The position numbers and the translations under genes are program-made. Under the pieces are notes generated by a model. It saw nothing but the letters and a program-made list of their open reading frames with translations, did not search any database and was not told the origin of the DNA. Shown here one piece after another: positions 16,219-25,196 of a DNA stretch of 64,000 nucleotides. The stretch comes from Cellvibrionaceae bacterium 1162T.S.0a.05 (GTDB taxonomy: Bacteria; Pseudomonadota; Gammaproteobacteria; Pseudomonadales; Cellvibrionaceae): assembly GCA_000964245.1 (NCBI GenBank), contig LANB01000001.1, positions 3,785,501-3,849,500 of the forward strand. Direction: 5' to 3'. Every line of letters begins with the position of its first letter. The first letter of the stretch is position 1.

Positions 16219-16234
16219 GGGCTAAAAATGACCC
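16219..16234. promoter_or_regulatory. candidate enhancer site 2, same GGG-N10-CCC core
   Basis: The sequence GGG-CTAAAAATGA-CCC repeats the core of site 1 (GGG-TAAAAAACGA-CCC) with the same ten-base spacer and seven of its ten bases. Its centre is 91 bp from the first site, further upstream of the CIS promoter. Two matching sites in one intergenic region fit cooperative binding of the divergent activator. Confidence 0.4.
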
Positions 16235-16615
16235 GGCGCGAAACCACTCAGCGACACAACAGCACGGCTATAAATACTTTATTTGGGAATTATTACCATT
16301 GATTTTTAAAGGCGATTTGTTAATCTAGCCTGGCGTTTGTGGTAGAAATAAAAGATAAATAAAAGATAAATATTTGACAGTGAAACACGCTGTGAAATAC
16401 AGCTGAATGAAAGACCAAAAATAAAACGGCGATATTAAAATACCACAGATCGAACCAGATATATAAAATGGATTCTGCGCGCTATTTTCTCTCTTGCTAC
16501 AAAACACCTGCAACAGAGAAGTTTTAATAGCAGACTGATATCTGGTCGATTTCAATGCGCGTCCAATGCACAAGGCAAACTAACAGATTAATGGATTTAG
16601 TGAGAGACCTTGACA

Positions 16616-18058
16616 ATGTCTACAATCGATTTGATTAGCTGTTCTTCGAATGTATCAAGAAAAAATGGATATTTTTACCACTCCTACCTGCAATCTTTAA
16701 TTGAAAAATCAAAACCCCATATTGATATCAATTATATTGGTGAGATAAAACACGACGCGTTAACTACCGATCATGCGATATTTTATTTTGATGATCCTGA
16801 CTGCTTTGCTTCTCGCTCAACGGAACAACACATACACAGAATTTGTACGCAACAAGAAAAGCTCCAAAAAATAGCCCTTATTAACTTCGAGCTGCCAAAA
16901 ATACTTCCTTCGGTTGTGTCACGATTTGAAGAAATTATTGAATGTTGCAATCTCTCTCTTGAGCAAGCCCTTGATAAAATTACACACTTCTGTCGAAATG
17001 ATTATTCTGACGACGCACCTTGTCGCCATGTGTTCGAGACATTTTTTCTTTTAAACTTCGTTGGAAAATCTAATGCCTGGCAAAACGTCGTCAAGAAGGT
17101 CGATAAGATTTCGCGGTGTGAGGCTCCGGTACTGATTCAGGGAGAGACTGGAACCGGCAAAGAGGTGATTGCACGTTCGGTCCATTATCTTGGCCCACAA
17201 AACCAACGTGGATTTATCCCTATTAATTGTGCTGCAATTCCTGATAGCCTGTTTGAAAGCGAGCTCTTCGGCCATGAAAAAGGGGCGTTCACCGACGCGC
17301 AACAGCGCCATGAGGGAATTATTGCACTTGCGGAAGGCGGAACGCTGTTTCTCGATGAAGTCGATTCGCTTTCCATGAAGGCCCAGTCGGCCTTGCTGCG
17401 TTTTCTACAAACGGGGGAATATCGTTCGGTTGGCAGTAACAAGATAAAACAAGCCAATGTGCGGATCGTTTCAGCGACCAATGCAAATCTCAGCGATTGT
17501 GTACAGCAAGGCAAATTCCGTGAAGATCTGTACTTCAGGTTAAATGTACTCAAGATACACATCCCTCCCCTTCGTGACCGCCTGGACGATATCGAGGTGA
17601 TCTCCCAGTATCTTCTCGATAAGTTTGAAAAGCAGCACAAGCGTGGGCGCAAAATCATTCACAGCGACTCCATTGCCTGGCTAAAACACCAATCCTGGGA
17701 CGGGAATGTCAGGGAGTTGGAAAATTTTCTGCTACGCGAGTACCTATTAAACGACGGTACGGTTATCAAACTGGCTGCTGCTGCGGAACCCGCAGTTCCA
17801 AACTATAGAACCTCTTTCCTCTCGGAAAATATGGCTGAATTATTCCTGGATAATATCGAAAAAGCGAGTTTTAACGAGGCTAAAAACGACATGATTCATC
17901 GTTTTTCCTGCCAGTATATTTCCAGTTTACTCAAGCTGACATCCGGCAATGTCACTGAAGCGGCTCGCATCGCTGGCAAGGAGCGTCGCGCCTTCGGCAA
18001 ACTCATCAAAAGATACAATATCGACAAGCAGCAGTTTATTCAGGAATGTCTTGATTAG
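16616..18058 (+). CDS. sigma-54-dependent transcriptional activator (AAA+, Fis-type HTH)
   Basis: A 480-aa enhancer-binding protein. Residues about 1-140 form an N-terminal domain that resembles a degenerate response-receiver fold but lacks an obvious phosphoacceptor pattern. The AAA+ domain spans about 150-385: Walker A GETGTGKE (176-183), the sigma-54 contact loop GAFTDA (223-228), Walker B GGTLFLDEVD and arginine-finger region FREDLYFRLNVL. A Fis-type helix-turn-helix is at the C-terminus (GNVTEAARIAGKERRAFGKL). I prefer ATG 16616 with GAGAGA 8 nt upstream over the in-frame TTG at 16610. It is divergent from the CIS operon, whose promoter has a -24/-12 element, so it very likely controls the CIS, as VasH does for some T6SS. 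Its 3' end overlaps the convergent GH127 gene by 23 nt. Confidence 0.93.
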   Translation: MSTIDLISCSSNVSRKNGYFYHSYLQSLIEKSKPHIDINYIGEIKHDALTTDHAIFYFDDPDCFASRSTEQHIHRICTQQEKLQKIALINFELPKILPSVVSRFEEIIECCNLSLEQALDKITHFCRNDYSDDAPCRHVFETFFLLNFVGKSNAWQNVVKKVDKISRCEAPVLIQGETGTGKEVIARSVHYLGPQNQRGFIPINCAAIPDSLFESELFGHEKGAFTDAQQRHEGIIALAEGGTLFLDEVDSLSMKAQSALLRFLQTGEYRSVGSNKIKQANVRIVSATNANLSDCVQQGKFREDLYFRLNVLKIHIPPLRDRLDDIEVISQYLLDKFEKQHKRGRKIIHSDSIAWLKHQSWDGNVRELENFLLREYLLNDGTVIKLAAAAEPAVPNYRTSFLSENMAELFLDNIEKASFNEAKNDMIHRFSCQYISSLLKLTSGNVTEAARIAGKERRAFGKLIKRYNIDKQQFIQECLD

Positions 18059-20411
18059 CCTGCTCGCCTTTGAGTAAGCGAATTTCAAATATACCGCCTG
18101 CCATAGAATGCTCGTGGGCTCTAAAGACGATATGCAGGGTTTTATCGCGCTGCAGTGCTTCGGGAAGCGGGAAGTCTCGCTCGATGAAAACCGGTCCGGC
18201 GGAGCCATCTGAATGAATTGTTGCGATGTTGATGTCATTGACAACAATGTCGAAAACGCGGCCGCTATCTTCGCCATTCAAGGTAAGCCGCAAGGCACGT
18301 GCTTCCAGGTTCGGGTTTTTTAAGTCGTAAGCGAACCAGTCGTAAGCATGACGCCAGTGCCGGCCGCGGTGAACTCCAGACTCCGTTTTTCCGCCGCGAA
18401 AATTGTGTTCTACTTCTGGCTGCTGCTGGCCAGGCACAACGCTGTCTACCGTTTTTTCAGCCAACGCGATTTTTAACGCTTCAATGGATTCACGCTCTTT
18501 CCGCAAGGCCGTTAAACCCTCGCGGCTTGTCAGGCGCCAGTAAAGCATATAGCGGCTTTCGTGAACCCGAAAGAAAGGAACAAGTGCTTCAACATGTTCC
18601 GCATTATGTGCGATGTCGGGAACCGCGAAGCGCAGTGGTTCTGTGGGTATACGCTTGATTTTTTTCGCGATATCGCGGTCCTCACTCACAAAGACTGGCG
18701 CATCGTAAATTGAACATTGCGGTCCTGCTGCGACGTGAGCCATACGACTTGAATCTGCGAAATATTGAAGTGGATCTTCCTGCTTATTTACCGGTGCAGC
18801 CAGCACGACAGGCCCATGTAGTACAGCGTAATAGTGGCTAGCATCTGGTAAGGCTTCAACACGGGTAGCCATAGGCAGCTTGACTCGCAGTGTATCCCCG
18901 GCTTGCCAGTTGCGGGAAATTTTGACAAAACCATTATGCGTTGGTGCATTGATAACCTTGCCGTTTAGCACCAGGGTCATTGCCGACTTCAACCAGACTG
19001 GGTGTCGGATATTCAAACTGAAGCTGCCGCCCTTTTCTATCGTAAAGAGGCTTTCTTCGTTATCCGGTATGCGGTTTTCCTGTTTAATAATGACGTCTTT
19101 ACGCCGCCATTCCAGGCGTGAGGGAATAAATAAATTGACGTATAAGTTGTTGTCACTGTGGCTATAGATAAACTCGGTGTATTTCACATGATTTTCTATA
19201 CCAGAACCCACGCAACACCACATCGACGTATCGACCTGAGAATACACGCGGTAATGTTGCGGACGCATAGGTGTGAAATACACCAGACCACCCGTTTGTG
19301 GATGCTGCGAGGACAGAATGTGGTTGTAGAGCGCCCTCTCGTAATAGTCAATGTAGGCACTGGAGGGATGTTGCTGATGCAGCAGCTTGCTCAGCTTTAG
19401 CATGTTATAGGTATTACAGGTTTCTGGCCCCTGAATACCTTCTATCATTGACGAAAAATCGTGTTTGTCATGAAAGTGCTCGCTGACACTGTTGCCGCCA
19501 ATTGCAACGCTACGTTGATTGACCACGGCATCCCAGAAAAAATGTGAAGCCTTAAACCACTTTGGTTTATCAGCAAGTTGAGCTATACGTGCAAAACCAA
19601 CAACTTTCGGGATTTGCGTGTTGGCATGCAGACCGTCAAGCCTATCCTCCGAATTGAGCAGCGGCTTTAAAATGGCGTGATGCGAGAATTTCTCAGCGAG
19701 TTCAAGAAAGTCAGTTTCACCTGTTATCGCATAGTAATCCGCGAATACTTCGTTCAGCCCACCATGTTCACTGATTAACAGATCTTGTATTTGTTCTTGT
19801 GTCAGTGCGCCAAAGGTGTTTTGGGTCCAAGTCATTAGCGCGGTGAGTAACTTGAGAGCTTTTTTGTTTTCAGCAATAAGGTAGGCATCGCGCAAACCGG
19901 CATAGACCTTGTGGAGGTTATAGAGGGGGACCCATTTGTTGTTGAGACTAAAATTCCCGGCACGTATTTTACCCTCAGAAACTTCCAGCCAAAGCGCTCG
20001 GGAGCCAGGTATGCCGCCAATATAACCACTCTTTCCAGCTTGCTGAGCCCTCTCCAACTCGTTGATAAAATATTCCAGACGTTCCTTGATTTGTGTATCG
20101 CCAGTGCTGGCATACGCCAGGCTCAGTGCAGACAGGTAGTGGCCACCAATGTGTCCATCCAAACCGCTACTCTCCCAATTACCGTAACTTTTCCGTTTAG
20201 GTTTCAGTCCGGCTTCGCGTAAATAAGGTGCAAGTAAGGCATTGGCGTCCAGTTGAAGTAGATACTGAAGATTTCTGTCCTGGGCATGTAGAAAGGGACT
20301 TTCCAGCAGGCGAAGGTCTTTTAAGGGGAAATATTCGAGTTCGTCAGCGACGCTCAAGTTATGGACCAACAAATGGGAAAAGATCGCCGCTATTAAAAAA
20401 TATTGCTTCAT
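18036..20411 (-). CDS. GH127/GH146-type beta-L-arabinofuranosidase (DUF1680)
   Basis: A 791-aa secreted enzyme. A signal peptide (MKQYFLIAAIFSHLLVHNLSVA) leads into the DUF1680 alpha/alpha barrel. The zinc/nucleophile set is visible: Glu330 and Cys332 in GPETCNTYNMLKL, and Cys399-Cys400 in SMWCCVGSG, matching the Glu-Cys-Cys-Cys site of HypBA1. The middle has the beta-sandwich typical of the family, and residues about 650-790 form an additional C-terminal domain (RHAYDWFAYDL, then NGEDSGRVFDIVVND), often present in longer GH146-type enzymes. Function: removal of beta-linked L-arabinofuranose from plant arabinan, arabinoxylan side chains or glycoproteins. ATG 20411 is chosen over GTG 20414. 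It is the last gene of the receptor/halogenase/GH30 cluster. Confidence 0.9.
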   Translation of the reverse strand: MKQYFLIAAIFSHLLVHNLSVADELEYFPLKDLRLLESPFLHAQDRNLQYLLQLDANALLAPYLREAGLKPKRKSYGNWESSGLDGHIGGHYLSALSLAYASTGDTQIKERLEYFINELERAQQAGKSGYIGGIPGSRALWLEVSEGKIRAGNFSLNNKWVPLYNLHKVYAGLRDAYLIAENKKALKLLTALMTWTQNTFGALTQEQIQDLLISEHGGLNEVFADYYAITGETDFLELAEKFSHHAILKPLLNSEDRLDGLHANTQIPKVVGFARIAQLADKPKWFKASHFFWDAVVNQRSVAIGGNSVSEHFHDKHDFSSMIEGIQGPETCNTYNMLKLSKLLHQQHPSSAYIDYYERALYNHILSSQHPQTGGLVYFTPMRPQHYRVYSQVDTSMWCCVGSGIENHVKYTEFIYSHSDNNLYVNLFIPSRLEWRRKDVIIKQENRIPDNEESLFTIEKGGSFSLNIRHPVWLKSAMTLVLNGKVINAPTHNGFVKISRNWQAGDTLRVKLPMATRVEALPDASHYYAVLHGPVVLAAPVNKQEDPLQYFADSSRMAHVAAGPQCSIYDAPVFVSEDRDIAKKIKRIPTEPLRFAVPDIAHNAEHVEALVPFFRVHESRYMLYWRLTSREGLTALRKERESIEALKIALAEKTVDSVVPGQQQPEVEHNFRGGKTESGVHRGRHWRHAYDWFAYDLKNPNLEARALRLTLNGEDSGRVFDIVVNDINIATIHSDGSAGPVFIERDFPLPEALQRDKTLHIVFRAHEHSMAGGIFEIRLLKGEQANQDIPE

Positions 20412-20510
20412 CACCTACTCTACTGAAAAACGCTGTAGTCAATTTTAGTGGGGCCTGGAAAAAACCTTACTCTTTCTGCAAGTACAGGTAGGATATTAAG
20501 CATTACCGAC

Positions 20511-21941
20511 TCAAAAATTTCCAGTAAATTCCACGGTGACAACACTTCGTGACTTTAGCTCAGGAAGTGAGTAATCAGTATCAAGCTGATTGATTGCAAG
20601 CGCTTCGCGGTTTTGTGTTTGCGAAGTGATATAAGCGCGGGCATCTGTAAGGGCATCTGAAATATCGAAGCTTACATTTTGATAAGTCTGATCAGAATGA
20701 TTTAACATCACTATGACAAGCCCGGTTGTACTGGTATAGGCTGTAACCGACACATTCTCCAGAGAGGTTTGCGCGGCAACCCGTGTTGCGCCGGGTCGAA
20801 CAAATTTAGCGTAATGCGAGAAAGCCCAACCGCGTTTTAGGATTTGCTCTCGCATCGTGCCGGTATTTTCATCACCATCACCGATAAAAGAGTAAAAACG
20901 ACGCGCCCACCACCAAATATAGGCGTTCCAGTGTATTTCCATGGATTGGTGCACCGATGCAAGTACGACATCCAGAGTTTCGTTCCAGACAGCGAGATTG
21001 TCGTCTCCCCAAATCGGCGCAACGCGATCATTTTCTCCCAGTAAATCGTCGTCGGCTTCGTGCGTTAACCATTCCGTCATCCAACGCTTTTTATTTTTTT
21101 GCTCAGCCAACGGGTAGGCAACAAAGGTTCCCGAATTTTGGGCGCTATAAAGATGACCACCGACATATTCAAAATTCGCCAGTGCCAAGTCATCATTGAG
21201 GCTTGGGTCAGTGTAGGCGCGATCAAAGCGCAGGGATTCACCCACAAGCAAATCTGCCTGAATAAACTGACCGTGATCACGCACGAAGTTTCTCAACTCC
21301 TCGCCCGTCCAGTCACAGGATTCATACGATGGGTGCCAATCGGGTTCATTTTGAATTGAGACAATGTCAATCGTTACGCCTTGCGATGCCATATAACTGA
21401 CATAGTCGTTGAGATGAGTTGCGTAATCATCATAGTATTCAACCAGCAGCTTGCCACCGTTGATCAGCTCCCTGGTATCTTTCATTTCCGCTGGTGGCGT
21501 CCACGGACTGGCGAGTATTGTGAGCTCCTCGCTATGCGTCCTGGCTTCCAGTAAATTATTTACAGCGCGGGGCCAACCTGCACTGTCCGGGCGAATTATG
21601 GTGCGCAATATACTGAGCCCGAGTTCACCTTCGCCCTGACCGACTAGCAACTGAACTTCTGCACTCGACAAAAAGTTTTCTGTCCACATCGGTAAAGCTG
21701 CACCGAAACCATCAATTGTTTGGTAGCGGGTTTGGGTATCAATACTGACGCTATTGTTGGTGACTGTGCCGCTGGAACTTGCGGCGCTACTTGAGCTCGA
21801 CGAATTGCTGCTCGAAGAACTGCTGCTTGAAGCGGAGCTATTATTTCCGTTGCCGGAACCTCCACCACAGCCGCCAAGCAATACAGCACACACTAGCAAA
21901 GCACAAAGTGGTAGGGAATTCTTGTAAAGAGGCAAAATCAT
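20511..21941 (-). CDS. GH30-family glycosidase (xylanase-like), lipoprotein with poly-Ser linker
   Basis: A 476-aa lipoprotein. The signal ends at LLGGC (Cys25), followed by a Gly/Asn/Ser linker with long serine runs (about residues 35-57), a linker type common in Cellvibrio, Saccharophagus and Teredinibacter enzymes. The catalytic domain has the GH30 pattern: QTIDGFGAALPMWTENFL, ILASPWTPPAEMKD, acid/base Glu199 in SIQNEPDW, nucleophile Glu290 in RWMTEWLTH. The C-terminal beta domain ends the protein; no carbohydrate-binding module is present. Likely substrate is (glucurono/arabino)xylan; the subfamily cannot be fixed by eye. Start ATG 21941 has GGAG 8 nt upstream, better than GTG 21950. Gene lies downstream of two halogenase-like genes and the TonB receptor. 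Confidence 0.88.
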   Translation of the reverse strand: MILPLYKNSLPLCALLVCAVLLGGCGGGSGNGNNSSASSSSSSSSNSSSSSSAASSSGTVTNNSVSIDTQTRYQTIDGFGAALPMWTENFLSSAEVQLLVGQGEGELGLSILRTIIRPDSAGWPRAVNNLLEARTHSEELTILASPWTPPAEMKDTRELINGGKLLVEYYDDYATHLNDYVSYMASQGVTIDIVSIQNEPDWHPSYESCDWTGEELRNFVRDHGQFIQADLLVGESLRFDRAYTDPSLNDDLALANFEYVGGHLYSAQNSGTFVAYPLAEQKNKKRWMTEWLTHEADDDLLGENDRVAPIWGDDNLAVWNETLDVVLASVHQSMEIHWNAYIWWWARRFYSFIGDGDENTGTMREQILKRGWAFSHYAKFVRPGATRVAAQTSLENVSVTAYTSTTGLVIVMLNHSDQTYQNVSFDISDALTDARAYITSQTQNREALAINQLDTDYSLPELKSRSVVTVEFTGNF

Positions 21942-22013
21942 ATTAATCACTCCAAAATATCTTAAGGCTTGCCGTTTCAGTTCACTGATTAATTTGCCTA
22001 AAGAATTAAGCTT

Positions 22014-23594
22014 CTATGATGTGACTGCGCAATAACGCGTCAGGTATTCCTGATGGCTCGGCAAGGACGCAGCTGTTTTCTGAACGGCATTTTTTAATAA
22101 CTGCATATTGTGCTGTAGGGTTTCTTCGGGCACTCGATCGACCAGTGCATCATAAGTATGTGGTTCAATGCCCTGCCCGAGCATAACGGCCAACCAACTG
22201 TGTACTGTAAACAGATCTTCGGGTGAGGGAATGATCCGACCAACGCCGCGAAAAATATCCAGTTTTTCCACGAGCGTATCTGGTACAGACATGTTGCTGA
22301 CGTAACGCCAAAAATTGCTGTCTTCGCGTTGGGTGGCATTGTAATGCAGGACAATAAAATCGCGCAGGCGCTCGTAATCTGCGGTCATTAAACGATTATA
22401 GTGAGCGATCTCGGCGGGGTTAAAACCGCGCCCTGGCCATAAATTAATAAGGCGTTGAATACCCATTTGCGCCAGATGAATACTGGTGGACTCCAGCGGC
22501 TCAATAAATCCGCCAGCGAGGCCAATGGCAATACAATTCTTGCTCCAGAAATGTTGACGATGACCTGTACGAAAGCGCAAAGGGAGGGGGTCTGCCAGCG
22601 CCTCGCCGTCTATTCCCGCGAGCAAACACTGCAGAGCGACTTCCTGTGACATAAATTCCGAAGAATAAACATGGCCATTACCCGTTCTTTGCTGCAAGGG
22701 TATGCGCCATCGCCATCCGGCAAGGTCTGCAGTTGCACGGGTTTTAGGTTCGGGTTCTGCGGTTTGGCTGCTTGGTATTGCAATAGCGCGATCACAGGGT
22801 AAGTAGTGACGCCAATCAATAAATTTACTTTGTAAGGTGCCTTCAATCAACAAGGATTTAAAACCACTGCAATCAATAAAAACATCGCCCTCAATCTTGC
22901 TGCCGTTTTCCAGGTTAAGAGCCTGGATAAAGCCGCTATCGTGATCCTGTATGACACTCTGAACCAAACCTTCTATGCGTTGGACACCTTTTTCTTCCGC
23001 ATAGCGTCGTAGCATTTTCCCATAGCGTATCGAGTCGAAATGATATGCGTGGCGCATAGTCGACAAGATAGTATCTCCTCCGCCCTGCGCAGAGGCGAAA
23101 CGCCCAAGCTTTGCGGCCACAGCGCACAGATTATATTCGCTAATATCGCCGGCGAGACATTGCCCGCTCTGTTTGTTTTGTGCGCTTTTTCGCAAGCGTA
23201 ACCACAGCTGGTGAAAGGGAAATTCCGGCGTGTCGCGCCCGAAAAAACCAAAGGGGTGAAAATAGGTTTCGCCTTTCTTATACCAATCTACGAAATCTAT
23301 GCCGAGCTTGAAGGTGCCCTCACATTCCCGCAACACATCATTTTCTTTCAAGCCCAGGAAATCGTTAAATTCAATAAGTGTGGGAATCGTTGCTTCGCCG
23401 ACACCTATAATGCCAATGTCTTCTGATTCGATTAAATTAATTGTGGTAGCCGGTGCAGCGATACGCGCAATGGCGGCCGCACACATCCAACCCGAAGTGC
23501 CACCACCGACAATAACGATACGATTTATATTTGCGTTTTCGTTTGATCTGATGTTACCGCGTTGCAAGCCAGGCGCTCCATTCGAGGAAGTCAT
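22014..23594 (-). CDS. tryptophan-halogenase-like FAD-dependent protein (copy 1)
   Basis: A 526-aa flavoprotein of the tryptophan halogenase family. It has the FAD Rossmann motif VIVGGGTSGW (27-36), GVGEATIP, Lys96 in CEGTFKLGIDF (the position of PrnA Lys79, which holds the halogen), the family signature WRWRIP (294-299) and GGFIEPLEST (361-370). The motifs suggest an active enzyme or close relative; substrate is not indicated. Genes of this family beside TonB-dependent receptors are frequent in polysaccharide-utilising Gammaproteobacteria and Caulobacter, mostly with unknown roles. ATG overlaps the stop of copy 2 by 4 nt (ATGA), so the pair is translationally coupled. The first 22 residues are a low-complexity extension before the FAD motif. 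Confidence 0.92.
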   Translation of the reverse strand: MTSSNGAPGLQRGNIRSNENANINRIVIVGGGTSGWMCAAAIARIAAPATTINLIESEDIGIIGVGEATIPTLIEFNDFLGLKENDVLRECEGTFKLGIDFVDWYKKGETYFHPFGFFGRDTPEFPFHQLWLRLRKSAQNKQSGQCLAGDISEYNLCAVAAKLGRFASAQGGGDTILSTMRHAYHFDSIRYGKMLRRYAEEKGVQRIEGLVQSVIQDHDSGFIQALNLENGSKIEGDVFIDCSGFKSLLIEGTLQSKFIDWRHYLPCDRAIAIPSSQTAEPEPKTRATADLAGWRWRIPLQQRTGNGHVYSSEFMSQEVALQCLLAGIDGEALADPLPLRFRTGHRQHFWSKNCIAIGLAGGFIEPLESTSIHLAQMGIQRLINLWPGRGFNPAEIAHYNRLMTADYERLRDFIVLHYNATQREDSNFWRYVSNMSVPDTLVEKLDIFRGVGRIIPSPEDLFTVHSWLAVMLGQGIEPHTYDALVDRVPEETLQHNMQLLKNAVQKTAASLPSHQEYLTRYCAVTS

Positions 23595-25147
23595 ACTTGC
23601 TTACGTCTCTTTGGCCGAAAGCCGTTCTTTACGACTTCCGTAATCAGCTCACGGTGGGTTGGAACGGCACTCATGGCATTCTGGCTTTGTTGGCGGATGC
23701 TTGAAAATTCACGTTTGGCATCATCATAGAATCGCAAGGCACCGGCACGCGCAGAGATGTCAGTTTTAAAATCCATTCCATAAAGAATATATTGCCAGCT
23801 GTTTTCATCAAAAATATCATGGCTTGCGTCAATATCGACAAAAGACGGCGGCCGGTAACGCCATTGTTCCAGCTTGCCCAATAAATAATCCGAAGCTGAT
23901 GAACTCTCACGATTGTCTCGCCAGAATTCACTGTCGTTTCGCTGGCTCAGAAAATAGTGCAGCTTGATAAAGTCGATAACGTGTTCAAAGCGTTTTGTCA
24001 TGGCGTCATTAAACTGTTTGGCAGAGCGTTCATAATCTCCGGACCAGGGAAAAAGATTACAAAGAATTAATGAGGCGACTTCGGCAAAACTGATTCCGGT
24101 TGCTTCCAGAGGTTCAATAAAACCCACTGAGAGCCCAATACCGATACAGTTTTTATGCCATTGAATTTTTCTGAACCCTGCCTCAAAAGATAACTGACGA
24201 TGCTGAACATTCTCTGCCGCAGGGCCAATATAACGTTTCAATGTTTGCAGTGCATCTTGATCACTGCAATGATCAGAAGAGTAAACGTAACCAATACCAC
24301 GACGTTCGTGCAAGCCAATATCCCAGGTCCAGCCTGCGTGCTGAGCGGACGCGTAGGTGCACGAGGGAATGGGCGCATTTTTATCTGCGTAAGGTACTTG
24401 CATGGCGACGGCGCGATTACAGAAAAGTTGATTGCGATAGGATGTAAATTCTGAACCCAGGGTTTCCCCGATTAAGCGGGCGCGAAAACCAGTGCAGTCG
24501 ATGTAAAGATCGGCTTTGAATTCGCCATGGTTACGACCGACAACCGTAGCAATTGCACCGTGTTCGTCGGTTTTCACTTCATCAATGGTATCTATTACAC
24601 GTTTAACCCCCATCTGCTGCGCACGACGACTTATTAGCTGCGCTAATTTTCCGGCATCAAAATGGTAGGCATAATTGAGAGGGGCATCATAGTTGGGATG
24701 GGTAACCAGTTTGGGAGCCAGTGCGGCATCGACGACACGTTCTTGCACAGTAGACACTTCCGCCCAGGGGTGGTCACCGGCAACACCGAGCAGCCAATAG
24801 GGCAAAAGATCCATATCCGTATGTTGTGAAGCCACTTGGAAGGGATGGAAATAGCTATCACTCGCCTGGTTACCGGGATTTTTTTTCCAGTTATTAAATC
24901 GAATACCCTGTTTGAATGTCGCATCGGCATCGCGAACAAGATCGCTTTCGTCCAGTCCGATGCGAGCGAGTGTTTTACGAATAATGGGAAAGGTACCCTC
25001 CCCTACACCCAGGATACCGATCTCATCGGATTCAACTAAAGTGATAGACACACCGCCGGGCTTGTCTGTGGCCAGCATACGCGCCATATAGGCCGCGCTT
25101 ATCCAGCCGGCGGTGCCGCCTCCCACAATCAGGACGCTCTTGCTCAT
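23591..25147 (-). CDS. tryptophan-halogenase-like FAD-dependent protein (copy 2)
   Basis: A 518-aa paralogue of the next gene. FAD motif VLIVGGGTAGW at the N-terminus, GVGEGTFP, Lys79 in DATFKQGIRF exactly at the PrnA position, GWTWDIGLHERRG (a WxWxIG variant of WxWxIP), and GFIEPLEATGISF. The change of Pro to Gly in the signature motif may matter because WxWxIP is thought to keep the flavin from acting as a monooxygenase. It follows the TonB-dependent receptor by 49 nt. Identity to copy 1 looks low outside motifs, so the two probably have different substrates or form a hetero-pair. Confidence 0.92.
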   Translation of the reverse strand: MSKSVLIVGGGTAGWISAAYMARMLATDKPGGVSITLVESDEIGILGVGEGTFPIIRKTLARIGLDESDLVRDADATFKQGIRFNNWKKNPGNQASDSYFHPFQVASQHTDMDLLPYWLLGVAGDHPWAEVSTVQERVVDAALAPKLVTHPNYDAPLNYAYHFDAGKLAQLISRRAQQMGVKRVIDTIDEVKTDEHGAIATVVGRNHGEFKADLYIDCTGFRARLIGETLGSEFTSYRNQLFCNRAVAMQVPYADKNAPIPSCTYASAQHAGWTWDIGLHERRGIGYVYSSDHCSDQDALQTLKRYIGPAAENVQHRQLSFEAGFRKIQWHKNCIGIGLSVGFIEPLEATGISFAEVASLILCNLFPWSGDYERSAKQFNDAMTKRFEHVIDFIKLHYFLSQRNDSEFWRDNRESSSASDYLLGKLEQWRYRPPSFVDIDASHDIFDENSWQYILYGMDFKTDISARAGALRFYDDAKREFSSIRQQSQNAMSAVPTHRELITEVVKNGFRPKRRKQV

Positions 25148-25196
25148 ACTCGTACCTCTTTAACCAAGTTTGTTTTAGAACGTCCCAATACTGCGT

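Larger units (their letters stand above)
16037..16615. other. divergent intergenic region between CIS operon and its activator
   Basis: About 580 bp with no convincing gene. It holds the sigma-54 promoter and the two GGG-N10-CCC sites described separately. The right-hand half (16260-16600) is AT-rich. A TTGACA at about 16373 with ATACAG 17 nt later is a weak sigma-70-type candidate for the activator gene. A possible 82-codon frame on the minus strand here lacks good start context and is not accepted. Confidence 0.6.

Noticed and set aside
16325-16573. 82-codon reading frame on the minus strand in the regulator intergenic region
   Set aside because: Low-complexity hydrophobic/aromatic composition, no ribosome site, no family resemblance and inside the promoter region.
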